A stretch of 64,000 nt of DNA from Sphingobacterium sp. lm-10 (GTDB lineage: Bacteria; Bacteroidota; Bacteroidia; Sphingobacteriales; Sphingobacteriaceae). The notes beneath the pieces were generated by a model. That model was given only the letters and a program-made list of their open reading frames with translations, was not told the DNA's origin and searched no databases. The position numbers were made by a program, and so were the translations under genes. Where the stretch lies: assembly GCF_023554555.1 (NCBI RefSeq), contig NZ_JAMJWC010000001.1:682001-746000 (forward strand), in the 5' to 3' direction. How positions within the stretch are numbered: the first letter of the stretch is position 1; each line of letters opens with the position of its first letter. Positions 1-9,067 of this stretch are shown piece after piece.

Positions 1-350
1 AGTTCTCACACTTGCAATTACATGTCGATCTTTCAGATACCGTCAAAGTAATTGATAGTACCGATCCAAATACGCTGCTAGAGCGTAAGGAGTTTTTTGC
101 AAAGATTGATGGCATCATAGCACGACTACCTACACAAACGTTGCTGGTCTTTCGCTTAGTGAAAGAAGATGGGATGAAGTATGATGAGGTGGCCAAACTC
201 TTGAACATTTCTGCACGTACCGTTCAAACACACATGCGCCTAGCTTTTCAGAAAATATCCGGTCTCTTAAAAGCTTATGTTGATCGCGATAAAGCTCGCT
301 TATCTAATAAGTTCTATTCCATTGCGATCCTGATTTTACCTTTTTTATAA
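1..350 (+). CDS. ECF RNA polymerase sigma factor, C-terminal part (gene starts before the window)
   Basis: The reading frame is open to the window edge, so only the C-terminal part of about 115 residues is visible. It contains a sigma region 4 helix-turn-helix: a LPTQTLLVFRL segment, then YDEVAKLLNISARTVQTHM, the usual recognition-helix layout of FecI-type extracytoplasmic function sigma factors. Region 2 must lie upstream. It is followed after 83 bases by a FecR anti-sigma gene and then susC/susD, the standard Bacteroidota arrangement in which the receptor signals through FecR to release the sigma factor and switch on the receptor genes. The TTG at 12 is not a credible start because the frame continues upstream. 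Confidence 0.88.
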   Translation, partial: FSHLQLHVDLSDTVKVIDSTDPNTLLERKEFFAKIDGIIARLPTQTLLVFRLVKEDGMKYDEVAKLLNISARTVQTHMRLAFQKISGLLKAYVDRDKARLSNKFYSIAILILPFL

Positions 351-433
351 AATCTCATTTTTCTTCTACGCCTTTTTTGCAAAATTGTTGTCATACCTAT
401 GGAAAGGCTTCCTATGGCCACCTATGAAATTCC

Positions 434-1444
434 ATGCAACAAGATAGATTTCAGTATTTGGCTAGCAAAAAGCTAGGGGATCAACTCAGTGCCGCAGAGG
501 CATTGGAGTTCGATGCGCTTTTGCTCCAATATCCCGATCTGCTTCTAGAGTACAAGTTACTGGAGCACTACTGGTCGGACAAGCATAGTCAAAATCGCCG
601 TGATCGCGAGCTCTTTCAAAAAGTATTGCAACGCATCGACCATCAGCCACCTCGGCGAAGAAGTCGTTTGGTGAAGTTCATTCTTCCGATCGGACTAGCT
701 GCCAGTTTGATACTGGCGATAGGTCTATTTGTTTTCTATAATGCTGGGCCAGCAGAGCAAAAATTTGTAGCCGATCGTAAACAACAGAAAGTCATATTAG
801 ACGATGGTACAGAAGTGATATTGAATTATAAAAGCACACTCTACTATCCGGATAAATTCGACAAAGATGTACGGCAAGTTACCATCGTAGGTGAAGCGTT
901 CTTTCGTGTAGCAAAAGAACAGGATAGGCCATTCATCGTGAACACGCAGCATGCGCTATTAAAGGTTTTGGGTACCAGCTTTAACGTACGCGCGTATCCA
1001 GATGAAACAATCACCGAAGCCAGCTTGATTGAAGGCGTGTTGGAAGTGACTGCTACGCATAAAAAAGCAAAACCCATTTTATTGCGTCCATCTGATAAGG
1101 TCATCATTTCCAATCAGCCAGCAAAGCGGCCCGATGCCCGTAACAATGTACTCGCCCAAAAAGCCAAAATAACTTTCCTCAAACCGACCGATGTACAAGC
1201 CATGGAGACGACTTGGTTAGAAAATAAATTAGTCTTTAAGGATCAGACGTTTGCCGATTTAGCCAAAGTATTAGAAAGAAAATATGACATACGCTTGGAG
1301 TTTAAAGAGGCCAAACTCGCTAAGATGCGATTTACTGCACGATTCGAACAAGAAAGCCTGGAAGAAATTCTAGCAGCATTGCAATTGGCGGCATCATTTC
1401 AATATCAAGTCGATGATAACCAGATTACCATAACCAAATACTAA
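434..1444 (+). CDS. FecR family anti-sigma factor
   Basis: This 336-residue inner-membrane anti-sigma regulator has an N-terminal cytoplasmic helical part at about 1-75, one membrane segment at about 81-103 preceded by an RRRSR basic stretch, the periplasmic FecR domain at about 115-210 (FVADRKQQKVILDDGTEV; GEAFFRVAKEQDRPFIV; LGTSFNVRAY) and a C-terminal DUF4974-like domain at about 260-335. In this family the periplasmic part contacts the N-terminal STN domain of the cognate TonB receptor and passes the substrate signal to the sigma factor. The receptor encoded next has an STN domain, which fits. The gene sits between the sigma factor and susC on the same strand, and its length is typical. 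Confidence 0.93.
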   Translation: MQQDRFQYLASKKLGDQLSAAEALEFDALLLQYPDLLLEYKLLEHYWSDKHSQNRRDRELFQKVLQRIDHQPPRRRSRLVKFILPIGLAASLILAIGLFVFYNAGPAEQKFVADRKQQKVILDDGTEVILNYKSTLYYPDKFDKDVRQVTIVGEAFFRVAKEQDRPFIVNTQHALLKVLGTSFNVRAYPDETITEASLIEGVLEVTATHKKAKPILLRPSDKVIISNQPAKRPDARNNVLAQKAKITFLKPTDVQAMETTWLENKLVFKDQTFADLAKVLERKYDIRLEFKEAKLAKMRFTARFEQESLEEILAALQLAASFQYQVDDNQITITKY

Positions 1445-1488
1445 AAAAACCTAGTCAAAATGAGTAGTTCAAAACAACCTACATAAAT

Positions 1489-1575
1489 GGTGAAAGCTGC
1501 CAGGCAGCTTCCACCTAATCACTGTGAATAAACAAGAATCGGGACAGCATTTGCCGATGCCGTCCTTTATCCAAT
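1489..1575 (+). promoter_or_regulatory. two hairpins in the fecR-susC leader
   Basis: Two stem-loops can be read between fecR and susC. The first, 1489-1515, pairs ggtgaaagctgcc with ggcagcttccacc (one mismatch) around a single-base loop. The second, about 1548-1565, pairs ggacagcat with atgccgtcc (one mismatch), followed by ttta. Neither has a long U-tract. They may slow or attenuate read-through from the regulator genes into susC, or shape the susC leader RNA. Only the pairing is seen; the function is inference. Confidence 0.4.
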
Positions 1576-1588
1576 TTGTATTAAATTT

Positions 1589-4500
1589 ATGATTTTTTTT
1601 CAACACCCAAGTGGTGCTTTTAGAAGGCATGGACTTTTTAAAAAGCTTATGACCATGAAGTTGATTGTGTTTTTTATGCTATTGCTGCATCTACAGAGTT
1701 ATGCCAAGGTGCATGCACAGAACAAGATCACGATGCAGCATCGATCCATCTCTATTACAGCGCTTTTAAACACACTCGAATCCAAAACAGACTACCGCTT
1801 TGTGTTCAATCAAGATGCTTTAGCGAGCAAGGGAACGGTGAACATCAATGCCAAAAATGAGTCTGTCATCAACGTTTTGAAAAAGGTGCTGGGCGCTAAA
1901 GGCATTTCATTTACAGAAATGGAAAATAACTTGATCGTGATCAACAATCCTGCATCGCAGCAGCGCGTTTCGGGCGAAGTAAAAGACACGGAAGGCAATC
2001 CCTTAGTAGGCGTAAGCGTACGTATAAAGGGCACCGACCGAGGTACTTCGACTGATCAGAATGGCCAGTATAATTTAGAAGTAGCTACCGGCGAAACATT
2101 GACCTTCTCGTTTATTGGGTTTCTACCTACGGAAGTGCGGTATACCGGACAGCAAACTATCCAAACCGTACTAGAAGTTGCGGCCGAAGGATTAGATGAA
2201 ATTGTAGTAGTAGGATACGGTACACAGCGAAAAGTCAACCTAACAGGTTCGGTATCTACTGTAAAATCCGAAGATATTAACAGACAGGTAGTTGGCCAGG
2301 CCACACAAGCATTGCAAGGACTTTCTGCCGGGCTTACTGTAACTACGAATAGCGGTCAACCAGGTCGCGATCAAGGTATGCTAAATATCAGAGGTATGGG
2401 CACATTGAATGACAGTAGCCCTTTAATATTGGTAGATGGAATACGTTACGATAACTCGATCAGCCTAAACGATATAGATGCCAATGATATCGAAAACATC
2501 TCGGTATTGAAAGATGCGGCCGCTGCATCTATTTATGGTGTTCGTGCCGCAAACGGCGTAATCCTGGTGACCACCAAAAGAGGTGCACAAGGCGGTACGC
2601 AAGTGTCGTATGGTAACTATTTTGGCTGGCAGGAAGCGATTCGCACACCAGACTTTGTGGGCGCGCAATCGTTTATGCAATTGGTGAACCAGATGAACAC
2701 CAATGCGGGTAACACGCCGGTGTACAATCAAGACCGTATCAATGCATACAATGATCCAAATCGAGATATGAACCAGTTTCCAGACAATTACTGGTTTGGC
2801 GATATCCTCACTGGCTCTGGCTTCCAGCAAAAGCATAGTATGTCCTTGGCTGGTGGAAATGAAAAGAATAAATACCGTTTCTCTGCCAACTACTTTGATC
2901 AGGCGGGTCTGATTAAAAACATGGATTTCAACCGTCTCACCATTCGTTTGAATACGGATTTTAAGATTTCCGAAAAATTGAATTTTAACGCAGACATTTC
3001 TGGTCGATTATCCGGTCGAAATGAACCGCAGGCAGCCGCTGGTTCAGCCTGGTTTCAATTTGGTCAGGCTTCCAGAATTAATCCATTGGAATCTGCTAAA
3101 GATGAAAATGGTAACTGGCGCGCGCTACGTGGAGAACACAACGTACTGCGTTTGCAAGAAGAAGGAGGCATATTTTCTAATAATGACCGTTTGTTTACCA
3201 CCAATTTCAGGTTGAATTACCTGCCGGTAGAAGGGTTGATGCTGAGCGCCGTTGCATCCAATAATTTTCAGAATCAATACCTCACCAATCATTCGAAGCG
3301 TTTTAACTATGTGAATGCGTCATCGCCCATCGGCCGTGATCAAATCACGAAGAATGCAATCGGTTACATCAATCAGAATTATCAGGGTTTAGCAGAATAT
3401 ACCAAAGTGATCAATGATCACGATTTCAAGTTTTTGGGCGGTGCATCTTATTTAGGGCAACGTACAGATGACTTGTTGGGTACACGGTTCGACATGCCTA
3501 ACAATAACCTAACTGAGATCGATGCTGGATCGGAAGCTTCGCAGTTGGCAAGAGGTACAGCGCGTGAATACACGTTGATATCTTTCTTCGGAAGAGTAAA
3601 TTATGCATTTAAAGGCAAATACCTTTTAGAAGCCAATCTTCGTCGCGACGGATCTTCCCGCTTCTCGAACGGGCAACGTTGGGGTTGGTTCCCATCTGCA
3701 TCCGTAGGATGGCGCGTATCCGAAGAAGCATTTATGCAGGATGTTCGCTTTGTACAAGACTTAAAAATCCGTGCATCGTACGGGCGTTTGGGTAACGATG
3801 CCATTGGCGATTATCCTTATCAGTCTAATTATATCTTACGCAGTTATCCATTTGGCGGTGTCCTCAATCCAAGTACAGGGTTGCAGATTTATCCTAATTC
3901 TGGACTTACCTGGGAAACGACCGATATTGCCAATTTGGGATTGGACTTTACCTTGTTTAACCGCTTGAATGTAACCCTAGATATATTCGACAAACAAACG
4001 AATGATATCTTATTGCAATTGCCGATCCCAGAAGCGGTAGGATTGGAAGCGAGTTTCCAGAATGCAGCTTCGGTACGCAATAGAGGTTGGGAACTCTCGC
4101 TCAACTATAACCAACCCGTTAACGAAGATTTCCGCTTCAATGTAGCATTGAATCTTTCTGACGTACGTAATGAAATTCTAGATTTAAAAGGAACCGATTA
4201 CAATGCAACAGATGGTAATGGATTAAATATTGGAAACTATGTAGGTCGCCCTATTGGTTCATACTATGGTTATCTGGTAGACGGAATTTATCAGAATGAT
4301 GCACAAGTAGCTGGTTCTACCACCTTGTCTGGACAGGTTGGTCCAGGCGACTTGATCTACCGCGATATTAATGGAGATGGTGTTTTCGATAACACGAATG
4401 ACTTTGCCTATTTGGGTAGCAATATCCCACGCTTCAACTACGGTTTAACATTAGGAGCTAACTATAAAGGTTTTGACTTTAGCGCTTTCTTCCAAGGCGT

Positions 4501-4891
4501 CGCTAAGGTAGATATCAATACGTTGAATCTGGAAAGAGCGCCCATCAATCAGGATGGCAACTTCCGCTCGGCCTGGTTAGACGCCTGGACCACAGACAAC
4601 GCTGGTTCGGCCTATCCACGTTTGGTGCCATACCAGACTAACTACCAACCTTCTGATTTCTGGGTGCAAAGTGGTGCATACGTTCGCCTTAAGAATGTCA
4701 CTATTGGTTACAAGCTACCTAAAAGCGTCATAGGAAATTCTTTCATTAGCAATCTGCGTCTGTTTGCAGGAGCGCAGAACTTGTTTACTATCACGTCGCT
4801 TCCAAAAGATTTAGACCCAGAGTCGCCAAATGACAATCGTTTTTACCCGCAGGTGCGTACCATATCCTTCGGACTTAACGCTAATTTTTAA
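1589..4891 (+). CDS. SusC/RagA family TonB-linked outer membrane receptor with STN domain
   Basis: This 1100-residue outer-membrane transporter has an N-terminal signal region (hydrophobic stretch at about 24-38), an STN signalling domain at about 50-120, a CarboxypepD_reg-like domain at about 126-198, the DEIVVVGYGTQ segment at 203-213 typical of SusC proteins, a plug at about 217-335 (LVDGIRYDN, ISVLKDAAAASIYGVRAANGVI) and a C-terminal beta barrel ending in SFGLNANF. SusC proteins import substrates captured by the partner SusD lipoprotein using TonB energy. The STN domain and the sigma/FecR genes upstream make this a trans-envelope signalling receptor. No glycosidase, sulfatase or peptidase gene follows, so the substrate cannot be named. 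A start at the internal MTMKL (residue 21) is possible, but long basic N-termini are common in this family. Confidence 0.95.
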   Translation: MIFFQHPSGAFRRHGLFKKLMTMKLIVFFMLLLHLQSYAKVHAQNKITMQHRSISITALLNTLESKTDYRFVFNQDALASKGTVNINAKNESVINVLKKVLGAKGISFTEMENNLIVINNPASQQRVSGEVKDTEGNPLVGVSVRIKGTDRGTSTDQNGQYNLEVATGETLTFSFIGFLPTEVRYTGQQTIQTVLEVAAEGLDEIVVVGYGTQRKVNLTGSVSTVKSEDINRQVVGQATQALQGLSAGLTVTTNSGQPGRDQGMLNIRGMGTLNDSSPLILVDGIRYDNSISLNDIDANDIENISVLKDAAAASIYGVRAANGVILVTTKRGAQGGTQVSYGNYFGWQEAIRTPDFVGAQSFMQLVNQMNTNAGNTPVYNQDRINAYNDPNRDMNQFPDNYWFGDILTGSGFQQKHSMSLAGGNEKNKYRFSANYFDQAGLIKNMDFNRLTIRLNTDFKISEKLNFNADISGRLSGRNEPQAAAGSAWFQFGQASRINPLESAKDENGNWRALRGEHNVLRLQEEGGIFSNNDRLFTTNFRLNYLPVEGLMLSAVASNNFQNQYLTNHSKRFNYVNASSPIGRDQITKNAIGYINQNYQGLAEYTKVINDHDFKFLGGASYLGQRTDDLLGTRFDMPNNNLTEIDAGSEASQLARGTAREYTLISFFGRVNYAFKGKYLLEANLRRDGSSRFSNGQRWGWFPSASVGWRVSEEAFMQDVRFVQDLKIRASYGRLGNDAIGDYPYQSNYILRSYPFGGVLNPSTGLQIYPNSGLTWETTDIANLGLDFTLFNRLNVTLDIFDKQTNDILLQLPIPEAVGLEASFQNAASVRNRGWELSLNYNQPVNEDFRFNVALNLSDVRNEILDLKGTDYNATDGNGLNIGNYVGRPIGSYYGYLVDGIYQNDAQVAGSTTLSGQVGPGDLIYRDINGDGVFDNTNDFAYLGSNIPRFNYGLTLGANYKGFDFSAFFQGVAKVDINTLNLERAPINQDGNFRSAWLDAWTTDNAGSAYPRLVPYQTNYQPSDFWVQSGAYVRLKNVTIGYKLPKSVIGNSFISNLRLFAGAQNLFTITSLPKDLDPESPNDNRFYPQVRTISFGLNANF

Positions 4892-4909
4892 TCGTACAAT
4901 TAAATCAAC

Positions 4910-6484
4910 ATGATCAGAAAAAAAATAACATATAGCCTGGCGGGGCTTCTCCTAATGATCTCTTGCAACGATCAGTTGGATAGACAGCCGCTGGATTCTT
5001 TAGGTAATACCACTTATTGGACAAACACAGCAGATGCGGAGCGTTCGGTGAATGATGTGTACCGATTCTTAGGTTCAGATGAGCGCTTTTTTATGTCTTG
5101 TGCTACAGACGATAGTTATTCTTGGAGCAACTGGCCCGTAGATATCCAATTTGCTGCCAATGGCAGTGCTACACCAAATACGGATGTCTTTCTTAAAAAT
5201 TGGCGATACATGTACCAGATGATTGCCAAGGCGAATGATGTATTGGACAACATAGATCGGGTACCTAATATGGATCCCACAGTGAAAGCAGAATTAATTG
5301 GTGAAGCTCGTTTTTTACGTGCCTTTGCGTATCAGCAACTTACCGGATTATACGGTGATGTCGTTTTATATACTACAACGCCAAGTCCAGAAGAATTTCA
5401 GATAGCCAAGACACCAAAGAGTGAAATCGTTGCGTTTGTGATAAACGAATTGACGGAAATTACAGAGAGCTTACCAATTACGCGAGAAAGTGCTAAGCAA
5501 GGTAGAGCCACTAGAGGCGCTGTGCTTGCGCTAAAAGCGCGTACCTTGTTGTATAGCGGCCAGTGGCTGGAAGCCGCAGCTGCAGCGCAACAGGTGATGG
5601 ATTTGGGCGTGTATACGATCGACAACAATTACCTAAGCCTTTTCAACGGAACAAATGAGAATAGTACAGAGATTATTCTTTCTGCTCGCTATTTGGAAAA
5701 TACCTATCCTAATGCCAATGCCACTTGGATTGGCGGGCCGAGTTTAGCAGGTTGGGGACAAATTGTTCCGCTACGCGGATTGGTAGATGCATACGAATGT
5801 ACCGACGGACAAACGATTGACGTTTCTCCATTGTACGATCCAGCAGCGCCATTTGCCAATCGTGACCCCCGGTTAGGACTCACTATTGTAACACCGGGTA
5901 CACCAGTAAATGGCGTGACCATTGACGTGACCAACCCCAATTCACCAGATGCACTGGGCAAGTCTAACGCATCGTTCTCCGGTTATTATTATAGAAAAGC
6001 TGTACCAGCGAATATCTCCGGTGAATGGGATCGTAGTGCAGGAGCTGATGTGATGATCATGCGGTATGCCGAAGTATTATTGACGTATGCTGAAGCAAAG
6101 ATCGAATCAGGACAAATCGATCCTTCTGTATACGCTGCCATTAATCAGGTGCGGCAGCGGACAGGTGTTAATATGGTTGCGGCTACGCCTGCTACTCATC
6201 CAGATCAACAGGCATTGCGTGCATTAGTGCGTCGAGAGCGTCATGTTGAATTTCCAGTAGAAGACAATCGCCTGTTCGACATCCGCCGATGGGGCATCGC
6301 AGAAAACGTGATGCAAGGCGTAGCGCAAGGGATATTTAATAATTACGATTCTTCTCGTGGCGATTTCAACAACTATGTCACGGTAGAACGTCGTACTTTC
6401 AATCCTGGGCGGGATTACCTTTGGCCTATCCCAGCCAATGAGCTTATCTTCAATACGCAGCTTACACAAAACAGCGGTTGGTAA
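4910..6484 (+). CDS. SusD/RagB family nutrient-binding outer membrane lipoprotein
   Basis: A 524-residue surface lipoprotein with signal LLLMISC and lipobox Cys19. The SusD fold is indicated by an N-terminal region with DVYRFL and WRYMYQMIAKANDVLDNI, the helical LIGEARFLRAFAYQQLTGLYGDVVL block characteristic of SusD TPR helices, MIMRYAEVLLTYAEAK, INQVRQRTGV, the RRERHVEFPVEDNRLFDIRRWG segment, and a terminal YLWPIP-NELIFN motif. It lies 18 bases after susC, so the two are co-transcribed and form one receptor complex: SusD acts as the hinged lid and binds substrate over the SusC barrel. A hairpin terminator follows. Substrate unknown. Confidence 0.95.
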   Translation: MIRKKITYSLAGLLLMISCNDQLDRQPLDSLGNTTYWTNTADAERSVNDVYRFLGSDERFFMSCATDDSYSWSNWPVDIQFAANGSATPNTDVFLKNWRYMYQMIAKANDVLDNIDRVPNMDPTVKAELIGEARFLRAFAYQQLTGLYGDVVLYTTTPSPEEFQIAKTPKSEIVAFVINELTEITESLPITRESAKQGRATRGAVLALKARTLLYSGQWLEAAAAAQQVMDLGVYTIDNNYLSLFNGTNENSTEIILSARYLENTYPNANATWIGGPSLAGWGQIVPLRGLVDAYECTDGQTIDVSPLYDPAAPFANRDPRLGLTIVTPGTPVNGVTIDVTNPNSPDALGKSNASFSGYYYRKAVPANISGEWDRSAGADVMIMRYAEVLLTYAEAKIESGQIDPSVYAAINQVRQRTGVNMVAATPATHPDQQALRALVRRERHVEFPVEDNRLFDIRRWGIAENVMQGVAQGIFNNYDSSRGDFNNYVTVERRTFNPGRDYLWPIPANELIFNTQLTQNSGW

Positions 6485-6507
6485 TTGAATCGGTAAGTAA
6501 AAACTCA

Positions 6508-6535
6508 GAAAGCCTCCACTTATGTGGGGGCTTTC
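6508..6535 (+). terminator. hairpin terminator after susD
   Basis: Stem gaaagcctccac / gtgggggctttc with a four-base loop (one G-T pair), 24 bases after the susD stop, followed by a moderately T-rich sequence. It ends the sigma-FecR-SusC-SusD transcript. The same gaaagcctcc half-stem recurs at 8377. Confidence 0.7.
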
Positions 6536-6642
6536 GTATTTAGTATCGCTTGCTTAACACAGTTAGCGTAGTTCCGAACTAGATAACCACGTTGCGTATG
6601 ATCTCCTTTGCATACTCAGCATGGCACTATGGCACTTTCAAA

Positions 6643-7128
6643 TTAACCTTTATTCCGGCGCAGTGCACAGCCAATCACCAGTGCGATGGTAGCACATACC
6701 GCGGCTTTCTTCAACATTCCTTTTGGATTGTGTTTCCATTCTGTCGCCAAACCGCGTTCGGCTACTATATTAGGAATATATCCTTTTGTCAAATCTTCGA
6801 CAAGACCTTCCCAAACCTGAATTCGATCGGCCATGAGTAGGGGTATCCAATGTCGTACCTTGTCTTCGCTGTGCTTAAAAGCATATCGCCTGATCGCTCC
6901 GCTCAATCCGCTGGGAGGTACGGTCGCCCCGAATACACGCGAGGGCTCCGGTCGTTCCAGCGATTGCAGTAGCTCTACACTCTGCTTCTGCTGTGGGGCA
7001 CGTTCGTAGTTGCTACGCTTGTGATCATCACCCGTATATTCTTTCATAGGATACGTCGGTTCATTTTTCGGATCTGCATCCATTCCCCAACCGGGGATAT
7101 CTTTATAATTTTCTGTATTAGAAGTCAT
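6643..7128 (-). CDS. hypothetical protein with C-terminal membrane segment
   Basis: A 161-residue protein that I cannot assign to a named family. The first 65 residues are polar and rich in charged residues, Pro and Tyr (GWGMDADPKNEPTYPMKEY), a middle part is helical (KVRHWIPLLMADRIQVWEGLVEDL) and the C-terminus has one hydrophobic segment (KKAAVCATIALVIGCAL) followed by a basic tail, so it is probably a tail-anchored inner-membrane protein. It lies 6 bases downstream of the zinc alcohol dehydrogenase gene on the same strand, so the two are almost certainly co-transcribed. A link to the dehydrogenase is inference from position only. Confidence 0.75.
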   Translation of the reverse strand: MTSNTENYKDIPGWGMDADPKNEPTYPMKEYTGDDHKRSNYERAPQQKQSVELLQSLERPEPSRVFGATVPPSGLSGAIRRYAFKHSEDKVRHWIPLLMADRIQVWEGLVEDLTKGYIPNIVAERGLATEWKHNPKGMLKKAAVCATIALVIGCALRRNKG

Positions 7129-7134
7129 AGTTCA

Positions 7135-8283
7135 CTATTTTGTAGAAGGAATTAATACTGTTTTGATACAATTATCGAGCTTAGAAGAGAATAGGCGATA
7201 GGCGTCTCCCACTTCTTCCAGTGGTACACGATGTGTAATTAATTCTTTCGGATTTAAACGTCCTGATTGCACATGATCGATCAACTTAGGAAGCAGGCGT
7301 TTTACAGATGCCTGATTGGCACGAATGGTCAATCCTTTGTTCAGCACATTGCCTACCGGTATCATATTGAATGGCGGTCCATATACGCCCACAATAGACA
7401 CAATGCCTCCTTTTTTGACAGAGTTGATTGCCCATTGCAATGCGGTGGCAGCACCCGCCTGCATCATGATTTTTCTTCCTGTAAATGTTTGTAGTGTATT
7501 GCCATCGGCTTCGCACCCCACAGCATCAATACACACATCGGCACCATACCAGTCCGTGATTTTTTTGATAAATAGTACCGGATCTTCCATGTCTTTGAAG
7601 TTATAGGCTTCGCATTTTGCGTAATTCTGAGCGAACTCCAGGCGGTAATCAATCTGATCAATAATGATCACACGGGAAGGACCAAAAAACCAAGCGCATC
7701 GGGCCGCCATAATACCAATTGGTCCGGCACCAAATACCACGACCGTATCGCCTTTTTTTATACCACCCATTTCGGCCGCCTGGTATCCTGTAGGTACCAC
7801 ATCAGTTAAGAGCACTGCATCATCCGGATCCATATCTGCTGGAATCACCGTTGGCCCCACATCAGCATAGGGCACGCGCACGTATTCGGCTTGGCCGCCA
7901 TCAAATCCTCCAGCGGTATGCGAATAGCCAAATATAGAACCTACCGCAGTAGACATGGTATTGGTCTCATGGCAATTACCGTAAAGACCTTGTTTGCAAA
8001 AGTTGCATCGACCACAGGCAATGTTAAAAGGAACCAATACCTGATCACCAACTTTCAAATTTTGTACTAAGGGTCCTACTTCTTCGACCACTCCGGTAAA
8101 TTCGTGACCAAACGTAGATCCGACTCGGGTGTCGGGTACCATACCATGGTACAGATGAAGATCTGATCCGCAAATGCAGGATCTCGTAACGCGTATAATG
8201 GCGTCTTCTGGATGCTGGATTTCCGGCATGGGTTTCTGTTCAGCTCGGACCCGATAAGGGCCTCTATAGTTCATTGCTAACAT
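7135..8283 (-). CDS. zinc-dependent alcohol dehydrogenase (MDR family)
   Basis: Medium-chain zinc dehydrogenase/reductase of 382 residues from the chosen start. Counting from that Met, catalytic zinc ligands are Cys38 (ICGSDLH) and His60-Glu61 (GHEFTGVVEEVG), structural zinc ligands are Cys90, 93, 96 and 104 (CGRCNFCKQGLYGNC), and a Rossmann VFGAGPIGIMAARCAWFFG binds NAD(P). Sequence and length resemble the glutathione-independent formaldehyde dehydrogenase-like branch; the true substrate is unknown. A longer frame runs to a GTG at 8388, but its first 35 codons cross a 16-bp perfect hairpin and do not look like dehydrogenase sequence, so I chose the ATG at 8283 (MLAMNYRGP). Six bases separate it from the downstream membrane protein gene. 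Confidence 0.92.
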   Translation of the reverse strand: MLAMNYRGPYRVRAEQKPMPEIQHPEDAIIRVTRSCICGSDLHLYHGMVPDTRVGSTFGHEFTGVVEEVGPLVQNLKVGDQVLVPFNIACGRCNFCKQGLYGNCHETNTMSTAVGSIFGYSHTAGGFDGGQAEYVRVPYADVGPTVIPADMDPDDAVLLTDVVPTGYQAAEMGGIKKGDTVVVFGAGPIGIMAARCAWFFGPSRVIIIDQIDYRLEFAQNYAKCEAYNFKDMEDPVLFIKKITDWYGADVCIDAVGCEADGNTLQTFTGRKIMMQAGAATALQWAINSVKKGGIVSIVGVYGPPFNMIPVGNVLNKGLTIRANQASVKRLLPKLIDHVQSGRLNPKELITHRVPLEEVGDAYRLFSSKLDNCIKTVLIPSTK

Positions 8284-8595
8284 AGGCTTATGTTTTACGT
8301 TGTTTCCAACTTGATGAGATGTTGTTTGTACCACAAGTTGCATCACAGATTGTTTTGATAGCGTGCGTAACACGTAGAAAGCCTCCACGGAGAGGAGGCT
8401 TTCTACGTGGAGGCTGTTAGAATTACGTCAATCGTTATGTTTTCGAACGATAACATTAATTTTTTAGAGGCTTCCCTTCACTTGAGGGTATCATTATGGC
8501 GGAGTTGAGGGGCACTAACTGCTCACGATATAGATAACAGTTGAGGTTCAAGAAGCCAGATGATTCTGTCTTGAATACTCGTAATGTATTTAGGT
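8284..8595. other. intergenic region with hairpin, no gene seen
   Basis: About 310 bases between the dehydrogenase and the upstream small gene. It holds the strong hairpin at 8371-8409, a weaker inverted stretch around cgttatgttttcgaacgataac near 8433, and a T-rich stretch near 8459. No convincing reading frame was found on either strand. It probably contains the dehydrogenase promoter, but I see no clear TAnnTTTG element. Confidence 0.5.
8371..8409. repeat. 16-bp perfect inverted repeat (hairpin)
   Basis: The arm cacgtagaaagcctcc is followed by a seven-base loop and its exact complement. It has no U-tract on either side, so it is not a textbook terminator. It may end the transcript of the small gene at 8596 or lie in the dehydrogenase leader. 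The gaaagcctcc core matches the stem of the terminator at 6508, so the two-gene dehydrogenase unit is bracketed by related hairpins. Confidence 0.65.
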
Positions 8596-8922
8596 CTACT
8601 GTTGTTTATCGTCTGGATCACAACCCATACCACAAAAGCTAAAGGTATTGTATTCGTCGTAGGCGGCGCCTAGCTTTCCGAAAATCGTAATGATCCGGTC
8701 AATACGTACAAGCGTTCCGCTGTCTGTGGTAACAAACATGCCCGAACCCTGGTCTCCGATCAACTCCATTACTTGCCCGGTTGTCTCTTCCACACGATTC
8801 TTTGGGTCAAAATAGAATATTTTACCGCTCGCTTTATTGCTGATCAATTGTTCAATGATCTCCCTGTATTCGCTAGCAACAGGAAGGTAGGATAAGTCGT
8901 ATGCATCGTGCTGATTTTCCAT
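8596..8922 (-). CDS. small conserved protein, Rof (Rho-binding antiterminator)-like
   Basis: A 108-residue cytoplasmic protein from the chosen ATG (MENQHDAYD); the frame extends 13 codons upstream, but that part is unlike protein. The pattern YLPVASEYREIIEQL, then GKIFYFD, EETTGQVMELI, GMFVTTDSG and VRIDRIITIFG resembles the small SH3-like barrel of Rof/YaeO proteins, which bind Rho. The similarity is by eye and weak. The C-terminal tail (FCGMGCDPDD) contains two cysteines. It is a single gene, divergent from the VWA gene and on the same strand as the dehydrogenase but 312 bases away. The function is unproven. Confidence 0.65.
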   Translation of the reverse strand: MENQHDAYDLSYLPVASEYREIIEQLISNKASGKIFYFDPKNRVEETTGQVMELIGDQGSGMFVTTDSGTLVRIDRIITIFGKLGAAYDEYNTFSFCGMGCDPDDKQQ

Positions 8923-9067
8923 TTTTGTATGTGAATAGTGAACCTGAAATAAACAGTACAAAGTTTATCAATTTATGTTTTGTCTACATACCGATCCTTC
9001 TCACGATAACGTCATATTGTATCTACTCCGTGCACAGATACCAGAAATTATGTTGTAAATTTAAATT

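Noticed and set aside
1589..6484. Polysaccharide utilisation locus
   Set aside because: SusC and SusD are present, but no glycoside hydrolase, lyase or sulfatase gene is linked, so the substrate class cannot be claimed.
8284..8388. N-terminal extension of the zinc dehydrogenase to a GTG start
   Set aside because: The 35 extra codons cross a perfect 16-bp hairpin and are not like dehydrogenase sequence; the ATG at 8283 gives the usual length.
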